The position numbers were made by a program, and so were the translations under genes. From assembly GCF_914484835.1 (NCBI RefSeq), contig NZ_CAJZAR010000032.1:1-64000 (forward strand): 64,000 nt of DNA, written 5' to 3'. The DNA comes from Paraburkholderia tropica. Lineage in GTDB: Bacteria; Pseudomonadota; Gammaproteobacteria; Burkholderiales; Burkholderiaceae. Positions 1 to 11,498 of this stretch are shown here, one piece after another; positions within the stretch are counted from its first letter, which is position 1; every line of letters starts with the position of its first letter. The notes under the pieces are model-generated. The model saw only the letters and a program-made list of their open reading frames with translations, ran no database searches and was not told where the DNA came from.

Positions 1-516
1 AACGGACGGCGCTCACCGCCTTCTTCGCGCGGCCGGAATTCGCGACGCTCACCACCTTCATCGCGACGCTGGAACGGACGGCGCTCACCACCTTCTTCGC
101 GCGGACGGAACTGACGACGTTCGCCACCTTCATCACGTCGCTGGAACGGGCGACGTTCGCCGCTTTCCTCGCGCGGACGGAATTCGCGACGCTCGCCGCC
201 TTCATCACGACGCTGGAACGGGCGACGTTCGCCGCCTTCCTCACGCGGCCGGAACTGACGACGCTCGCCACCCTCATCACGTCGCTGGAACGGACGGCGC
301 TCACCACCTTCCTCGCGCGGACGGAATTCGCGACGCTCACCACCTTCATCACGACGCTGGAACGGACGGCGCTCACCACCGTCCTCACGCGGACGGAATT
401 CACGACGCTCACCACTCTCATCACGTCGCTGGAACGGCCGGCGCTCGCCACCTTCCTCACGCGGACGGAACGGCCGGCGCTCACCACCCTCATCGCGACG
501 CTGGAACGACCGACGC
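1..516 (-). repeat. 36-bp in-frame tandem repeat array (12-residue units)
   Basis: Read on the plus strand, the same phrase starts at 1, 73, 145, 217, 289, 361, 433 and 505, an exact 72-bp period. Each period holds two 36-bp half-units. The array continues past the left edge. Units differ mostly by synonymous or conservative changes (Gly/Ser, Glu/Asp, Gln/Glu), which suggests expansion by slippage or unequal recombination under protein-level constraint. Confidence 0.93.
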
Positions 517-773
517 TCCTCACCCTCACCACGGCCGCGCGAAAAACCGCGTTCGCCGCGTTGATCGCCGTCGGCGCGTCGCGGGGGACGCGCATCGCCG
601 TCACGCGGCGGGCGCGACGGTTTCGACGACGCGCCCTTGGGCCCCGTCGGCGGGGCGAAAGGCTTCGCCTCGGCCGGACGCACCGGCTTGCGCGCGGTCG
701 TGGCGCCGCGGCGGACGGGGGCGCGTTCCGGGGTAGTCGGGCGCGGGTGCTTGGCTGTCAGTTTGGCTCGCAT
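1..773 (-). CDS. N-terminal part of a basic repeat protein, probably an rRNA pseudouridine synthase
   Basis: This minus-strand frame opens with ATG at 773 and stays open to the left edge, so only the first ~257 residues are visible. Residues 1-80 are basic and rich in Pro, Ala and Arg (start MRAKLTAKHPRPTTPERAP). The rest is an array of 12-residue units alternating ERRPFQRRDEGG and ERREFRPREEGG. No catalytic domain lies inside the window. In Burkholderia the gene next to glnD that begins this way encodes an RsuA/RluB-type rRNA pseudouridine synthase with a long disordered Arg-rich extension. That assignment rests on memory of neighbourhood and N-terminal resemblance. It starts 35 nt after the glnD stop and is probably co-transcribed with it. 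Another RNA-binding protein, such as a helicase, is possible. Confidence 0.62.
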   Translation of the reverse strand, partial: MRAKLTAKHPRPTTPERAPVRRGATTARKPVRPAEAKPFAPPTGPKGASSKPSRPPRDGDARPPRRADGDQRGERGFSRGRGEGEERRSFQRRDEGGERRPFRPREEGGERRPFQRRDESGERREFRPREDGGERRPFQRRDEGGERREFRPREEGGERRPFQRRDEGGERRQFRPREEGGERRPFQRRDEGGERREFRPREESGERRPFQRRDEGGERRQFRPREEGGERRPFQRRDEGGERREFRPREEGGERRP

Positions 774-808
774 GATTCCAGGTATTTCGATGTTGCTCGG
801 TGTTGCAT

Positions 809-3385
809 TCAGACTGCGATCGCGCGCAGCAATTCCGTTTCGACGCGGATCTGCAGACGGTTATCGGAAAGTCCCGACCCGTCCAGCAGGAACACGTCCT
901 CGACGCGCTCGCCGAGCGTATTGATTCGCGCCGCCTGGACGCCAATCCGGTGCTCGGCCAGCACGCGCGCGATCGAATAAAGAAGGCCCGGCCGGTCGTT
1001 CGCCGACACGGACAGGATGTAGTACTGGCCGCGCTCGTCGGCCCGCAGGTCGACGCGCGGCGTCACCGGGAAGGTGCGCGACAGGCGCGAGAGGCGGCCC
1101 TTGGACGGCTCCGGCAGCACATGGCTTTCGGCCGTGAGGCGCTCGGCGAGTTCCTGCTCGACGAGGTTCGCGATATCGCGGTAATGCACTTCATCCTCGG
1201 TATTCGCGACGATGAAGTTGTCCAGCGCGTAGCCGTGGCGCGTCGTGCTCACGCGCGCGTCCAGCACGGACAGGCCGCTGCGGTCGAAGTACGCGCACAT
1301 GGTCGCGAACAGATCCGGGCGGTCCTTCGCGTAGACCAGCACCTGCAGCGCTTCGCCAACCGGCGAGGGGCGCGCGCGCACGACGGGCGACGGCGTCTCC
1401 ACGTGGCGGTACAGCACGCGCGTTTGCCAGGCGATGTCGGCGGCGTCGTGGCGCAGGAAATAGCCCACGTCGAGTTTGTCCCAGAGCGCGCGATGCGCAT
1501 TTTCCGGCACGGTCTCCAGGCGCAGCAGCGCGAGCGCCAGTTCCTGGCGCGTCTTCAGTTCGGAATGCGCATCGGGCTTGGCGCCGCCCAGCACCGCGAG
1601 CGTCGCGCGGTAGAGGTCTTCGAGCAGCTTGCCCTTCCAGTTGTTCCAGACCTTCGGGCTGGTGCCGCGGATATCGGCGACCGTCAGCAGATAAAGCGCG
1701 GAAAGGCGACGCTCCGTGCCCACCAGATCGGCGAAACGCTTGACCACTTCCGGATCGCTCGTGTCCTGCTTCTGCGCGACCTGGCTCATCGTCAGATGCT
1801 GCTCGACGAGCCAGACGATCAGGTCGGCGTCCTCGCGCTCGATGCCGTGGTCGCGGCAGAAGCGGCGCGCATCGGCCATGCCGAGCTGCGAGTGATCGCC
1901 GCCGCGGCCCTTGGCGATGTCGTGGAACAGCGCCGCCACGTACAGCACCCACGGGCGCTCGAAGTTCGCGATCAGCTGGCTGCAGAACGGATATTCGTGC
2001 GCGTGCTCGGCCACGGCGAAGCGGCGCATGTTGCGCAGCACCATCAGGATGTGCTGATCGACCGTGTAGACGTGGTAGAGGTCATGCTGCATCTGCCCGA
2101 CGATGCGCCGGAAATTGAGCAGATAACGCCCGAGCACGCTCGTCTGGTTCATCAGCCGCATGGCGTGTGTGATGCCGGCGGGCTGGCGCAGGATTTCCAT
2201 GAACAGGCGGCGGTTTTCCGGGTCGCGGCGCCAGTGCTGATCCATCGTGTCGCGCGCGTTGTAGAGCGCGCGCATCGTGCGCGCCGACAGGCCCTTCACG
2301 CCGGGCACCTGTTCGTAGAGCAGGAAGGCTTCGAGGATCGCGTGCGGATCGCGCTCGAAGACATCGTCGGTGACGATTTCGAGCATGCCCTGCTTCTCGA
2401 CGAAATGCGCCGACAGCGTGCGCGTGATGCCGCTCGTGCTCGGAAAGAGTTGCGCCTCGATGTTCTGGATCAGGATGCTCGCGAGCTGCGTGACCGCCTT
2501 GGCCGCCCAGTAGTAGCGGCGCATGAGCTGTTCGCTCGCGCGACGCGAGCCGCTGGCCTTGAAGCCGAAACTTTCGGCGACGGCGGTCTGCAGGTCGAAC
2601 ACGAGAATGTCCTGGCGGCGTCCCGTGATGACGTGCAGGCGCGCGCGCAGCGTCTTCAGGAAGGTCTCGTTGCGGCGCAGTTCGCGCGCTTCGCGGCCGG
2701 TGATCAGGCCGCGCTCGTCGAGCTCCTTCCAGCTGCTGCCGAACGCGGCCGCCTCGGTCATCCAGATAATCAGTTGCAGATCGCGCAGGCCGCCGGGGCT
2801 TTCCTTGACGTTCGGTTCGAGCGAGTAGGGCGTGTCCTGGAAGCGCGCGTGGCGCTGGCGCATTTCGAGCACCTTCGCCTGGAAGAACGCGCGCGGGTCC
2901 ATGGCGTCGCGGTAGCGCTGCGCGAAGTCGCCGAACAGCGTCGCGCTGCCGGTCAGGCGGCGCGCTTCGAGCAGCGACGTGCGTACGGTCACGTCGTTGG
3001 CCGCTTCTTCCAGACACTGCGAGACGCTGCGCACGCTGCTGCCGATCTCCAGCCCGAGATCCCACGCGAGGCCGATGAAGCGCTCGATGCGCGCTTCGAG
3101 CGGCGCGAGCGGTTCGTCGTCGGGCAGCAGCACGAGGATGTCGACGTCGGAAAACGGCGCAAGCTCGCCGCGCCCATAGCCGCCCACGGCGACGAGCGCG
3201 AGCGAGGGCGGCAGCTCGCACAGGTTCCAGGCGCTGCGCAGCGTGTCGTCGGTGGTGCGGGCGAGGGCGCGCATCAGCGTGTCGACGTTGGAGGCGGTCT
3301 TGAACCGTTCGAGCAACTGGGCCTTGGCGGCCTTGTAATCGGACCTCAGCGACGACGTATCGGGTGCGGCGGCGAGAACGCTCAT
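809..3385 (-). CDS. glnD: [protein-PII] uridylyltransferase / uridylyl-removing enzyme GlnD
   Basis: GlnD senses glutamine and adds or removes UMP on PII proteins (GlnB/GlnK), controlling nitrogen assimilation. I chose the ATG at 3385 ([10 protein letters not shown], 858 residues). The frame is open further upstream, but those residues are low-complexity Arg/Pro sequence unlike the family. Domains in order: nucleotidyltransferase with GGYGRGE at 68-74 and the SDVD acidic pair (D80, D82); a GlnE/GlnD-type helical linker; the HD phosphohydrolase motif [12 protein letters not shown] near the middle; and two C-terminal ACT domains, each starting around an (N/K)DRP(D/G)L motif, which bind glutamine. 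All key motifs are intact. It lies upstream of the repeat protein and shares orientation with map, 334 nt away. Confidence 0.96.
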   Translation of the reverse strand: MSVLAAAPDTSSLRSDYKAAKAQLLERFKTASNVDTLMRALARTTDDTLRSAWNLCELPPSLALVAVGGYGRGELAPFSDVDILVLLPDDEPLAPLEARIERFIGLAWDLGLEIGSSVRSVSQCLEEAANDVTVRTSLLEARRLTGSATLFGDFAQRYRDAMDPRAFFQAKVLEMRQRHARFQDTPYSLEPNVKESPGGLRDLQLIIWMTEAAAFGSSWKELDERGLITGREARELRRNETFLKTLRARLHVITGRRQDILVFDLQTAVAESFGFKASGSRRASEQLMRRYYWAAKAVTQLASILIQNIEAQLFPSTSGITRTLSAHFVEKQGMLEIVTDDVFERDPHAILEAFLLYEQVPGVKGLSARTMRALYNARDTMDQHWRRDPENRRLFMEILRQPAGITHAMRLMNQTSVLGRYLLNFRRIVGQMQHDLYHVYTVDQHILMVLRNMRRFAVAEHAHEYPFCSQLIANFERPWVLYVAALFHDIAKGRGGDHSQLGMADARRFCRDHGIEREDADLIVWLVEQHLTMSQVAQKQDTSDPEVVKRFADLVGTERRLSALYLLTVADIRGTSPKVWNNWKGKLLEDLYRATLAVLGGAKPDAHSELKTRQELALALLRLETVPENAHRALWDKLDVGYFLRHDAADIAWQTRVLYRHVETPSPVVRARPSPVGEALQVLVYAKDRPDLFATMCAYFDRSGLSVLDARVSTTRHGYALDNFIVANTEDEVHYRDIANLVEQELAERLTAESHVLPEPSKGRLSRLSRTFPVTPRVDLRADERGQYYILSVSANDRPGLLYSIARVLAEHRIGVQAARINTLGERVEDVFLLDGSGLSDNRLQIRVETELLRAIAV

Positions 3386-3719
3386 GAACTGGAACTGGAC
3401 GATGGTTGGCGCACGGGGCGCGGTCGATGGGTCGGGGCGGCGGGCCGCCGGGCGGGGGCGCCGCTGGCGCGCACAGGCGCCGTCACTGCATGGTCTTGCC
3501 TGAACTGAACTGCGTGAACTACCGCGGGCGGGGCGTTCGACGCCGGCTCGCATTCATGATGCCTGGCTGCGTGGCCGGCGGCGCTGCGGCGCGCCTTCCG
3601 GCCGACTACTTCCACTACTCATTCCCTGATGGCGCTCGGGCGCCCCGGCGTTTGGGCGGCAAGTGCGGCGCCAGACTCACGCGAACCGCCGCCGCCCGAC
3701 CCGTGCGCTCAATCGGCGA
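3386..3719. other. glnD-map intergenic region, nothing recognised
   Basis: These 334 very GC-rich bases separate map from glnD. I see no convincing gene, hairpin with T-run, or promoter of good quality. The frame upstream of glnD stays open through part of it but codes for low-complexity sequence. Confidence 0.6.
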
Positions 3720-4541
3720 TCAGGCTACGCTGCCCGCCATTTGCGCGACGATCGCCGGCTTGGCGGGCGTGCCCGCCGATACCGTCAGCACTTCGTAACC
3801 GGTTTCGGTCACGAGCACCGTGTGTTCCCACTGCGCCGAGAGGCTGCGGTCCTTCGTCTTGACGGTCCACTGGTCCGGCATGGTGCGGATGTCGCGGCGG
3901 CCGGCGTTGATCATCGGCTCGATCGTGAAGATCATGCCCGGCAGCAGTTCCACGCCCGTGCCGGCGCGGCCGTAATGGAGCACCTGCGGCTCGTCGTGGA
4001 ACACCGTGCCGATGCCGTGGCCGCAGTATTCGCGCACCACGCTATAACCTTGCGATTCGGCGTAACGCTGGATCGCATGACCGATGTCGCCGAGATGGCC
4101 GCCCGGACGCACCTGGTCGATGCCGAGCCACATGCACTCATACGTGGTCTGCACGAGGCGCTTCGCGAGAATCGAGCCTTCGCCGACGATGAACATGCGG
4201 CTCGTGTCGCCGAAATAGCCTTCCTTGATGACGGTGATGTCGATATTGAGCGTGTCGCCGTTCTTCAGCGCCTTGTCGCCCGGAATACCGTGACAGATCA
4301 CGTCGTTGACCGAGGTGCAGATCGCCTTCGGGTAGGGCGGGTAGCCGGGCGGCTGATAGTTCAGCGGCGCGGGCACGGTGCCCTGCACGTTGGTCATATA
4401 TTCGTGACAGAGGCGGTCGAGCTCGCCGGTCGTGACGCCCGCGACGACGAACGGCGTAATGTAGTCGAGCACCTCGCTTGCCAGGCGGCAGGCGACGCGC
4501 ATTTGCGCGATGTCGTGTTCGTTCTTGATCGAAATGGCCAT
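3720..4541 (-). CDS. map: type I methionine aminopeptidase
   Basis: Removes the initiator methionine from nascent proteins in the cytosol. The 273 residues match the usual length (E. coli 264). The five metal ligands of the pita-bread fold are all visible: D101 (NIDIT), D112 (GDTS), H175 (CGHGIG), E208 (TIEPM) and E239 (WEHT), with the substrate-contact H84 in CHGIPG. The start at 4541 gives MAISIKNEHD, typical of the family. A GATAAT-like -10 can be read on the minus strand (plus-strand 4574-4579), but the -35 is poor. It is divergent from rpsB, the usual beta-proteobacterial arrangement with glnD beyond. Confidence 0.96.
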   Translation of the reverse strand: MAISIKNEHDIAQMRVACRLASEVLDYITPFVVAGVTTGELDRLCHEYMTNVQGTVPAPLNYQPPGYPPYPKAICTSVNDVICHGIPGDKALKNGDTLNIDITVIKEGYFGDTSRMFIVGEGSILAKRLVQTTYECMWLGIDQVRPGGHLGDIGHAIQRYAESQGYSVVREYCGHGIGTVFHDEPQVLHYGRAGTGVELLPGMIFTIEPMINAGRRDIRTMPDQWTVKTKDRSLSAQWEHTVLVTETGYEVLTVSAGTPAKPAIVAQMAGSVA

Positions 4542-4749
4542 GGTGTGCGCCCGAAAATGCAGTCGAATATCGAATTATCGCACCTTATCCCGGCGGTCGC
4601 TGGGCTAATACTGGGGGGATCGCCGCTGTATCGTCGCCGGCTTGGGGCGGGTTTGGTGCTGGCTTGGGTCTGGTTTGCCGCCGGATTGCGCCGCGGTGGA
4701 GTCGGGAGCGCCACCCGCTGCCGTCCGTTCTGCGAGGGTAATAGCTGGC

Positions 4750-4779
4750 TTGAGCGGCTCTGATTTCGCGTGCTATAAT
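4750..4779 (+). promoter_or_regulatory. rpsB promoter with extended -10
   Basis: TTGAGC at 4750-4755, an 18-nt spacer and TATAAT at 4774-4779 preceded by TGC, giving an extended -10. It is the best sigma-70-type promoter in the map/rpsB intergenic region and would start transcription near 4786. The rest of the gap (4542-4749) shows nothing clear apart from a possible map -10. Confidence 0.72.
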
Positions 4780-4785
4780 CTTCGG

Positions 4786-5037
4786 CTAAGTCGCTCCCCG
4801 TATTCTTTCAATCCATAACTAGCATGGATGAATGGCGTAGCGGGGCGGCTGAGTCCGCAGTCGCCGCGGGCGCAATGCAGTAATAAGTAGTGGCAAAAAG
4901 CAGTAGCAGAGCAGCAGGCGACATTTTTTTAAATCGCGAGCCGGCGCACCCAGGGTGTCGGGCGCTCATCCGCTGAGGCGGAGGGCGCTACGATACGGCA
5001 GCCGGCTTAAGACCCAAACCCTAGCGGAGAAATTCTC
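4786..5037 (+). promoter_or_regulatory. rpsB 5' leader (~250 nt)
   Basis: From the predicted start near 4786 to the rpsB ATG lies a ~250-nt leader. In enterobacteria S2 represses its own rpsB-tsf mRNA through leader structure, so a similar role is plausible here. I infer this from length and position only and did not fold the RNA. The ribosome-binding site CGGAGA is at 5025-5030. Confidence 0.4.
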
Positions 5038-5793
5038 ATGGCAGTTACCATGCGCCAAATGCTGGAAGCCGGTGTCCACTTCGGTCACCAAACGCGCTTC
5101 TGGAACCCGAAGATGGCCCCCTTCATCTTCGGTCATCGCAACAAGATTCACATCATCAACCTCGAAAAGACGCTGCCGATGTACAACGACGCACTGAAGT
5201 ACGTGCGTCAGCTGGCATCGAACCGTGGCACGATCCTGTTCGTCGGCACGAAGCGTCAATCGCGTGACACGATCGCCCAGGAAGCGCAGCGCGCTGGTAT
5301 GCCGTTCGTGAACGCACGCTGGCTCGGCGGTATGCTGACCAACTTCAAGACGCTGAAGGTTTCGATCAAGCGCCTGAAGGACATGGAAGCAGCGGTTGAG
5401 GCAGGCGAACTCGAAAAGATGAGCAAGAAGGAAGCGCTCCTGTTCGAACGCGAAATCGCCAAGCTGCAAAAGTCGATCGGCGGCGTGAAGGACATGGGCG
5501 GCATTCCGGACGCGATCTTCGTGGTCGACGTCGGCTACCACAAGATTGCCGTGACGGAAGCCAACAAGCTGGGCATCCCCGTCATCGCTGTGGTCGACAC
5601 GAACCACTCGCCGGAAGGCATCGACTACGTCATCCCGGGTAACGACGACGCCAGCAAGGCAGTCGCGCTCTACACCGAAGGCGTGGCCGACGCGATCCTC
5701 GAAGGCCGTGCGAGCTCGGTCAACGAAGTCGTCGCAGCAGCGCGCGGCAACGACGGCGACGACGAGTTCGTCGAGGTCAACTCGGAGGCGTAA
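5038..5793 (+). CDS. rpsB: 30S ribosomal protein S2
   Basis: S2 sits on the back of the small subunit between head and body. It is 251 residues (E. coli 241). The N-terminal block [20 protein letters not shown] is highly conserved, and the central region carries the [13 protein letters not shown] phrase. The C-terminus is acidic ([12 protein letters not shown]). A CGGAGA ribosome-binding site lies 8 nt before the ATG. First gene of the long plus-strand run. An intrinsic terminator between it and tsf suggests partial read-through control of tsf. Codon use is strongly biased, as expected for a highly expressed gene. Confidence 0.98.
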   Translation: MAVTMRQMLEAGVHFGHQTRFWNPKMAPFIFGHRNKIHIINLEKTLPMYNDALKYVRQLASNRGTILFVGTKRQSRDTIAQEAQRAGMPFVNARWLGGMLTNFKTLKVSIKRLKDMEAAVEAGELEKMSKKEALLFEREIAKLQKSIGGVKDMGGIPDAIFVVDVGYHKIAVTEANKLGIPVIAVVDTNHSPEGIDYVIPGNDDASKAVALYTEGVADAILEGRASSVNEVVAAARGNDGDDEFVEVNSEA

Positions 5794-5813
5794 GCTGCCC
5801 CGTGTCCGGCAAG

Positions 5814-5845
5814 AAAAGGGGGCTTTCCATAGGCCCCTTTTTTTT
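5814..5845 (+). terminator. intrinsic terminator between rpsB and tsf
   Basis: An AAAAGGGGGC arm (5814-5823) pairs with GCCCCTTTT downstream, closed by a short loop and followed by an uninterrupted run of eight T. It lies about 20 nt after the rpsB stop. Confidence 0.85.
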
Positions 5846-6006
5846 AAGCCGCGACTTTCGTCGCCGCGTCATCACCGCGGCACCGTAGTCCTGTAGAAGC
5901 AGCTGTAAAAAAGCGTTTCAGAACAGACTCGAACGGAAACGAATTCCAGCCGGCCGCATCGAAGCATGCGGCGCGGCGTGTACCAGACAGACTCAAGGAG
6001 CGAATG

Positions 6007-6888
6007 ATGGCGGCAATTACCGCAAGCATGGTGGCAGAACTGCGCGCGAAGACCGATGCGCCGATGATGGAATGCAAGAAGGCGCTGACGGAAGCCGACG
6101 GCGACCTGGCACGCGCTGAAGAACTCCTGCGCGTCAAGCTCGGCAACAAGGCGAGCAAGGCTGCATCGCGCGTCACGGCTGAAGGCGTGATCGCTTCGTT
6201 CATCGGCGGCAACGCTGGCGCGGTCGTCGAACTGAACTGCGAAACCGACTTCGTCGCGAAGAACGACGACTTCCTCGCATTCGCGAACACGGTGGCCGAA
6301 CTGGTCGCCACGCAAAACCCGGCTGACGTCGCCGCTCTGTCGGCTCTGCCGCTGGAAGGCTCGACGGTCGACGCAGTGCGCCTCGCACTGGTCGGCAAGA
6401 TCGGCGAAAACGTTTCGATCCGCCGTTTCGCGCGCTTCGAAACCGCCAACCAGCTGGCTTCGTACCTGCACGGCACGCGTATCGGCGTGCTGGTCGAGTA
6501 CACGGGCGCAGAAGAGCAGGTCGGCAAGGACGTGGCAATGCACATCGCCGCGATGAAGCCGGTCTCGCTGTCGTCGGACGAAGTGCCGGCCGACCTGATC
6601 GCCAAGGAGCGCAGCATCGCCGAACAGAAGGCTGCCGAATCGGGCAAGCCGGCTGAAATCGTCGCCAAGATGGTCGACGGCTCGGTGCAGAAGTACCTGA
6701 AGGAAGTCTCGCTGCTGAACCAGCCGTTCGTGAAGAACGACAAGCAGACGATCGAACAGATGCTCAAGGCGGCTAACACGTCGGTGCAGAAGTTCTCGCT
6801 GTTCGTCGTTGGCGAAGGCATCGAGAAGCGCCAGGACGACTTCGCCGCCGAAGTGGCCGCGCAAGTCGCTGCTGCAAAGCAGCAATAA
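6007..6888 (+). CDS. tsf: translation elongation factor Ts
   Basis: EF-Ts exchanges GDP for GTP on EF-Tu. I chose the second of two adjacent ATGs (6007), giving [13 protein letters not shown] (293 residues), because it lies 6 nt after AAGGAG (5995-6000) and matches the family N-terminus; the ATG at 6004 is only 3 nt away. Both signatures are present: [11 protein letters not shown] near residue 24 in the N-terminal UBA-like domain, and [13 protein letters not shown], which contains the TDFV element that contacts EF-Tu. Second gene of the rpsB-tsf-pyrH-frr order conserved across bacteria. Confidence 0.97.
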   Translation: MAAITASMVAELRAKTDAPMMECKKALTEADGDLARAEELLRVKLGNKASKAASRVTAEGVIASFIGGNAGAVVELNCETDFVAKNDDFLAFANTVAELVATQNPADVAALSALPLEGSTVDAVRLALVGKIGENVSIRRFARFETANQLASYLHGTRIGVLVEYTGAEEQVGKDVAMHIAAMKPVSLSSDEVPADLIAKERSIAEQKAAESGKPAEIVAKMVDGSVQKYLKEVSLLNQPFVKNDKQTIEQMLKAANTSVQKFSLFVVGEGIEKRQDDFAAEVAAQVAAAKQQ

Positions 6889-6957
6889 GGGCCGCGCAGC
6901 CTTTAGCTTTATCGAGCCGTACCCGCAGTAAAAGTCTCATCGCAGTCCCGTAGTACG

Positions 6958-7877
<920 letters not shown>

Positions 7878-7969
7878 ACTCTCGTTTCACACGAAATCGA
7901 TTTCGGGCCGCGCCGCCCTCTATGCGCGCTGGCGGGCCCGTACCGCAACAAAGGTTCGGAGGTATCAAA

Positions 7970-8530
7970 ATGGCTGTGGCTGACATCAAGAAGGGCGCCG
8001 AGCAGAAAATGCAGCGCTCGATCGACTCGTTCAAGGGCGATCTCGCGAAGATCCGCACGGGCCGCGCCCACACGGGCCTGCTCGATCACATCCAGGTCGA
8101 CTACTACGGTTCGCCGGTGCCCATTTCGCAGGTGGCCAACCTGACGCTCGTCGACGCCCGCACGATCGGCGTCCAGGCGTGGGAAAAGAAGATGGTTCCG
8201 GTCATCGAAAAGGCGATCCGCGAGTCGGATCTCGGCCTGAACCCGGCAACGCACGGCGATCTGATCCGCGTGCCGATGCCCGCGCTGACCGAAGAGCGCC
8301 GCAAGGAACTCACGAAGGTCGTCAAGAACGAAGGCGAAACGGCCAAGGTCGCCGTGCGTAACCTGCGCCGCGACGCCAACGAGCAACTGAAGAAGCTCGT
8401 GAAGGACAAGGAAATCTCGGAAGACGACGAGCGCCGTGGCAGCGACGACGTCCAGAAGCTGACGGACCGCTTCGTCTCGGAAATCGACAAGCTCGTCCAG
8501 ACCAAGGAAGCCGAGATCATGACGGTTTGA
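7970..8530 (+). CDS. frr: ribosome recycling factor
   Basis: RRF, with EF-G, splits the post-termination ribosome. The ATG at 7970 follows GGAGG (7958-7962) and gives [14 protein letters not shown], 186 residues against 185 in E. coli. The three-helix bundle sequence is intact, including KIRTGRAH near residue 27 and [13 protein letters not shown] in the C-terminal helix. It lies 92 nt after pyrH. Longer in-frame starts would overlap the pyrH tail and have no family counterpart. Confidence 0.97.
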   Translation: MAVADIKKGAEQKMQRSIDSFKGDLAKIRTGRAHTGLLDHIQVDYYGSPVPISQVANLTLVDARTIGVQAWEKKMVPVIEKAIRESDLGLNPATHGDLIRVPMPALTEERRKELTKVVKNEGETAKVAVRNLRRDANEQLKKLVKDKEISEDDERRGSDDVQKLTDRFVSEIDKLVQTKEAEIMTV

Positions 8531-8593
8531 GGCCGCGAGGCTCTCATCCCGCCAGGGTTTCTCTTTCCTTATCGCAGTTATAGTCCGACGGCC

Positions 8594-9376
8594 ATGACCT
8601 ATACCAGCTCAACCGTTCGCGTGCCCGAAGTGGCGGCCGTGCCGCGCCACATCGCGATCATCATGGACGGCAATGGCCGTTGGGCGACGCAACGCCGCTT
8701 GCCGCGCGTCGCAGGCCACACGCGGGGCGTGGACGCCGTGCGTGCGGTCGTCGAAGGTTGCGTCGAGCGCGGCGTCGAATACCTGACGCTGTTCGCCTTC
8801 AGTTCCGAGAACTGGCGGCGCCCGACCGACGAAGTCTCGTTCCTCATGCGCCTGTTCATCTCGGCGCTTGAGCGCGAGGTAGGGCGTCTGCACGCGAACG
8901 GCATCCGCCTGCGCGTGGTCGGCGACCTGTCGATGTTCAACGAGCGCATCCAGGACCTGATTCGCCGCGCCGAAACCAAGACGGCGCGCAATACCCGTCT
9001 GACGCTGACCATCGCCGCGAATTACGGCGGCCGCTGGGACATCCTGCAGGCCACGCGCAAGCTGGTCGAAGCCTCCGTGGCGGCCGGCGAGCCGGTGCCG
9101 GTCACCGAGGACACGCTCGGCCAGTACCTGGCCATGAGCTATGCGCCCGAGCCGGATCTGTTCATCCGTACGGGCGGCGAGCAGCGCGTGAGCAATTTCC
9201 TGCTCTGGCAGCTCGCTTACGCAGAATTCTATTTCACCGATACGTTCTGGCCCGATTTCGATCGCGACGCGCTCAACCGCGCCATCGAGTCCTACACCGA
9301 ACGTGAGCGCCGCTTCGGCCGCACCAGCGCGCAACTCGACACTCAGTCCCAGAACGCCGACTCTCTTTCATGCTAA
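8594..9376 (+). CDS. uppS: undecaprenyl diphosphate synthase
   Basis: This cis-prenyltransferase adds isopentenyl units to farnesyl diphosphate to make the C55 carrier lipid precursor for peptidoglycan and O-antigen. 260 residues (E. coli 253). The catalytic Asp is in [12 protein letters not shown] (about residue 25). [11 protein letters not shown] and [15 protein letters not shown] are the conserved substrate and Mg-binding blocks. The gene overlaps cdsA by 7 nt (ATGCTAA), implying translational coupling. Its C-terminal tail beyond the core is short and polar. Confidence 0.97.
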   Translation: MTYTSSTVRVPEVAAVPRHIAIIMDGNGRWATQRRLPRVAGHTRGVDAVRAVVEGCVERGVEYLTLFAFSSENWRRPTDEVSFLMRLFISALEREVGRLHANGIRLRVVGDLSMFNERIQDLIRRAETKTARNTRLTLTIAANYGGRWDILQATRKLVEASVAAGEPVPVTEDTLGQYLAMSYAPEPDLFIRTGGEQRVSNFLLWQLAYAEFYFTDTFWPDFDRDALNRAIESYTERERRFGRTSAQLDTQSQNADSLSC

Positions 9377-10179
9377 AGACCCGTGTCATCACGGCGATCG
9401 TCCTGCTGGCCGTGCTTTTGCCGGTCACGCTGTTCGCGCCGGTGGCCGCCTTTGGCCTGCTGATCCATGTCGTGGTGGCGTTCGCCGCGTGGGAATGGGC
9501 GCGTCTGCTCAAGGCTGGCAAGGTCGGTTCGATCGTCTATGCGCTGATCGCCGCGCTGGCCGTGCTGGCGAGCGAGCATCTCGCGTCGCCGCGGCCGCTG
9601 TTCCAGGCCGCGGGTATCTTCTGGATCGTCGCCGGGCCTTATGTGCTGGTGCGCAAGCCGGTGCTCGCCGCGGGCGCCTGGCGCGCCTTCCTGCTGGCCG
9701 CAGGGCTCGTGATCTTCTGCGCCTGCTGGCACGCGCTGGTGCTCGCGCGCACCTCGGGCGTGGCCTTCGTGCTGTCGCTGCTGCTGGTGGTCTGGCTGGC
9801 CGATATCGGCGCATACTTTGCCGGTAAGGCATTCGGCAAGCATAAGCTCGCGCCCGCCATCAGCCCCGGCAAGACCTGGGAAGGGGCCGTCGGCGGCTGG
9901 GCGGCCGTGATGATCGTCGCCGCTGCCGCGCTCGCGCTGCACGCGTTCGAACCCACGCTTTATTCGGCGCTGGCCGGCCATCTTGGCCTGGGCCGCGCGT
10001 TCTTCGTGCTTACCGTGCTGGTCGCGTTCAGCGTGGTCGGCGATCTGTTCGAATCGATGCTCAAGCGCCAGGCTGGCGTGAAGGATTCGAGCGGCCTCCT
10101 GCCGGGTCATGGCGGAGTGCTCGACCGCATCGATGCGCTGTTGCCGGTGCTGCCGCTTGCCATGCTGCTGCTTGGCTAA
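9370..10179 (+). CDS. cdsA: phosphatidate cytidylyltransferase (CDP-diglyceride synthase)
   Basis: CdsA makes CDP-diacylglycerol from phosphatidate and CTP at the inner membrane, the branch point for all phospholipids. 269 residues with about seven or eight hydrophobic segments. The CdsA signature runs from [11 protein letters not shown] to [13 protein letters not shown] near the C-terminus, with the metal-binding Asp residues. It starts inside the uppS stop region and ends 25 nt before dxr, in the typical uppS-cdsA-dxr order. Confidence 0.96.
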   Translation: MLKTRVITAIVLLAVLLPVTLFAPVAAFGLLIHVVVAFAAWEWARLLKAGKVGSIVYALIAALAVLASEHLASPRPLFQAAGIFWIVAGPYVLVRKPVLAAGAWRAFLLAAGLVIFCACWHALVLARTSGVAFVLSLLLVVWLADIGAYFAGKAFGKHKLAPAISPGKTWEGAVGGWAAVMIVAAAALALHAFEPTLYSALAGHLGLGRAFFVLTVLVAFSVVGDLFESMLKRQAGVKDSSGLLPGHGGVLDRIDALLPVLPLAMLLLG

Positions 10180-10204
10180 GAGGCATCCGGCTAGAGAAAT
10201 GGAA

Positions 10205-11386
10205 ATGCAAAAACGACTCACCCTGCTCGGTTCTACGGGCTCGATCGGAGACAGCACGCTCGACGTCGTCGCGCGTCATCCTGACCGCTTCTCGATCTAC
10301 GCGCTCACCGCGCACCGCAACGGCGACAAGCTCGTCGAACAATGTCTGCGTTTCGCGCCCGAAGTGGCCGTGGTCGGCGACGCCGCAACGGCCCAGGACG
10401 TCGAGCGCAAGCTGCGCGCGGCCGGTTCGAAGACCCTCGTGGCGCACGGCCCGCAGGCCCTCATCGATGTCGCGAAGAGTGACGGCTGCGATACGGTGGT
10501 CGCGGCCATCGTCGGCGCGGCGGGCCTCGAACCCACGCTCGCGGCAGCGCAGACCGGCAAGCGCATCCTGCTCGCGAACAAGGAAGCGCTCGTGATGTCG
10601 GGCGACATCTTCATGAACGCGGTGCGCGACAACGGCGCGGTGCTGCTGCCCGTCGACAGCGAGCACAACGCCGTGTTCCAGTGCCTGCCGCGCGAAGCGG
10701 CCATGCACGGCGGCGTGACCAAGATCATTCTGACCGCCTCGGGTGGCCCGTTCCGCACGCGCGAACCGTCGACGCTCGTCGACGTCACGCCGGAGCAGGC
10801 TTGCAAGCACCCGAACTGGTCGATGGGCCGCAAGATTTCGGTCGACTCGGCCACGATGATGAACAAGGGTCTCGAAGTCATCGAGGCGCATTACCTGTTC
10901 GATCTGCCGGGCGATCGCATCGACGTGCTGATCCATCCGCAGAGCGTGATCCATTCGATGGTCTCGTACGCGGACGGTTCGGTGCTCGCGCAACTGGGCA
11001 ACCCCGACATGCGCACGCCGATCGCGCATGCGCTGGCTTACCCGGACCGCGTGGATTCGGGCGTCGCGCAACTCGATCTCGTGCAGGTCGCGACGCTCAA
11101 CTTCGAGCATCCCGACTACACGCGTTTCCCGTGCCTCGCGCTCGCCATGAAGGCGCTGAACGAGGGCGGCGTGGCGAGCGCCACGCTCAACGCGGCCAAC
11201 GAAATCGCGGTCGAGGCCTTCCTCAACCGCCGCATCGGCTTCATGGCCATCGCGCAGACGGTCGACGCCGTGCTCAACGCACTGCAGAATCGTCCCGCCA
11301 CGAGCCTTGAAGTCGTGCTCGAAGCCGACGCCGCCGCACGCCGCGCGGCACACACCATCATCGACAGCCTGCCGGTGCCGGCTTAA
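10205..11386 (+). CDS. dxr: 1-deoxy-D-xylulose 5-phosphate reductoisomerase
   Basis: Dxr (IspC) converts DXP to 2-C-methyl-D-erythritol 4-phosphate in the MEP isoprenoid pathway and is the target of fosmidomycin. From ATG 10205 ([20 protein letters not shown]) it has 393 residues (E. coli 398). An ATG at 10199 is an alternative adding two residues. GSTGSIG is the NADPH-binding loop; [13 protein letters not shown] carries metal ligands; [18 protein letters not shown] is the conserved substrate block. Neighbours uppS and cdsA use polyprenyl products of the same pathway. Confidence 0.97.
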   Translation: MQKRLTLLGSTGSIGDSTLDVVARHPDRFSIYALTAHRNGDKLVEQCLRFAPEVAVVGDAATAQDVERKLRAAGSKTLVAHGPQALIDVAKSDGCDTVVAAIVGAAGLEPTLAAAQTGKRILLANKEALVMSGDIFMNAVRDNGAVLLPVDSEHNAVFQCLPREAAMHGGVTKIILTASGGPFRTREPSTLVDVTPEQACKHPNWSMGRKISVDSATMMNKGLEVIEAHYLFDLPGDRIDVLIHPQSVIHSMVSYADGSVLAQLGNPDMRTPIAHALAYPDRVDSGVAQLDLVQVATLNFEHPDYTRFPCLALAMKALNEGGVASATLNAANEIAVEAFLNRRIGFMAIAQTVDAVLNALQNRPATSLEVVLEADAAARRAAHTIIDSLPVPA

Positions 11387-11498
11387 GGTCCGACGGCGGG
11401 CCCGCGAGCGGGCCCAGCGGCGAGCCGGGGCGTGTCCGGGGACACACGCGGCACGCCGCTCCAGCACCTGCGTGCTGCTTCCAGCAGAGGAGGCGCAT

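Noticed and set aside
1..516. CRISPR-like array
   Set aside because: Repeats are contiguous with an exact 36/72-bp period, no unique spacers, and they stay in one protein frame.
800..3508. A 902-codon open frame on the plus strand opposite glnD
   Set aside because: It is the GC-driven antisense frame of a clearly recognised glnD; its translation is low-complexity Arg/Ala sequence without domains.
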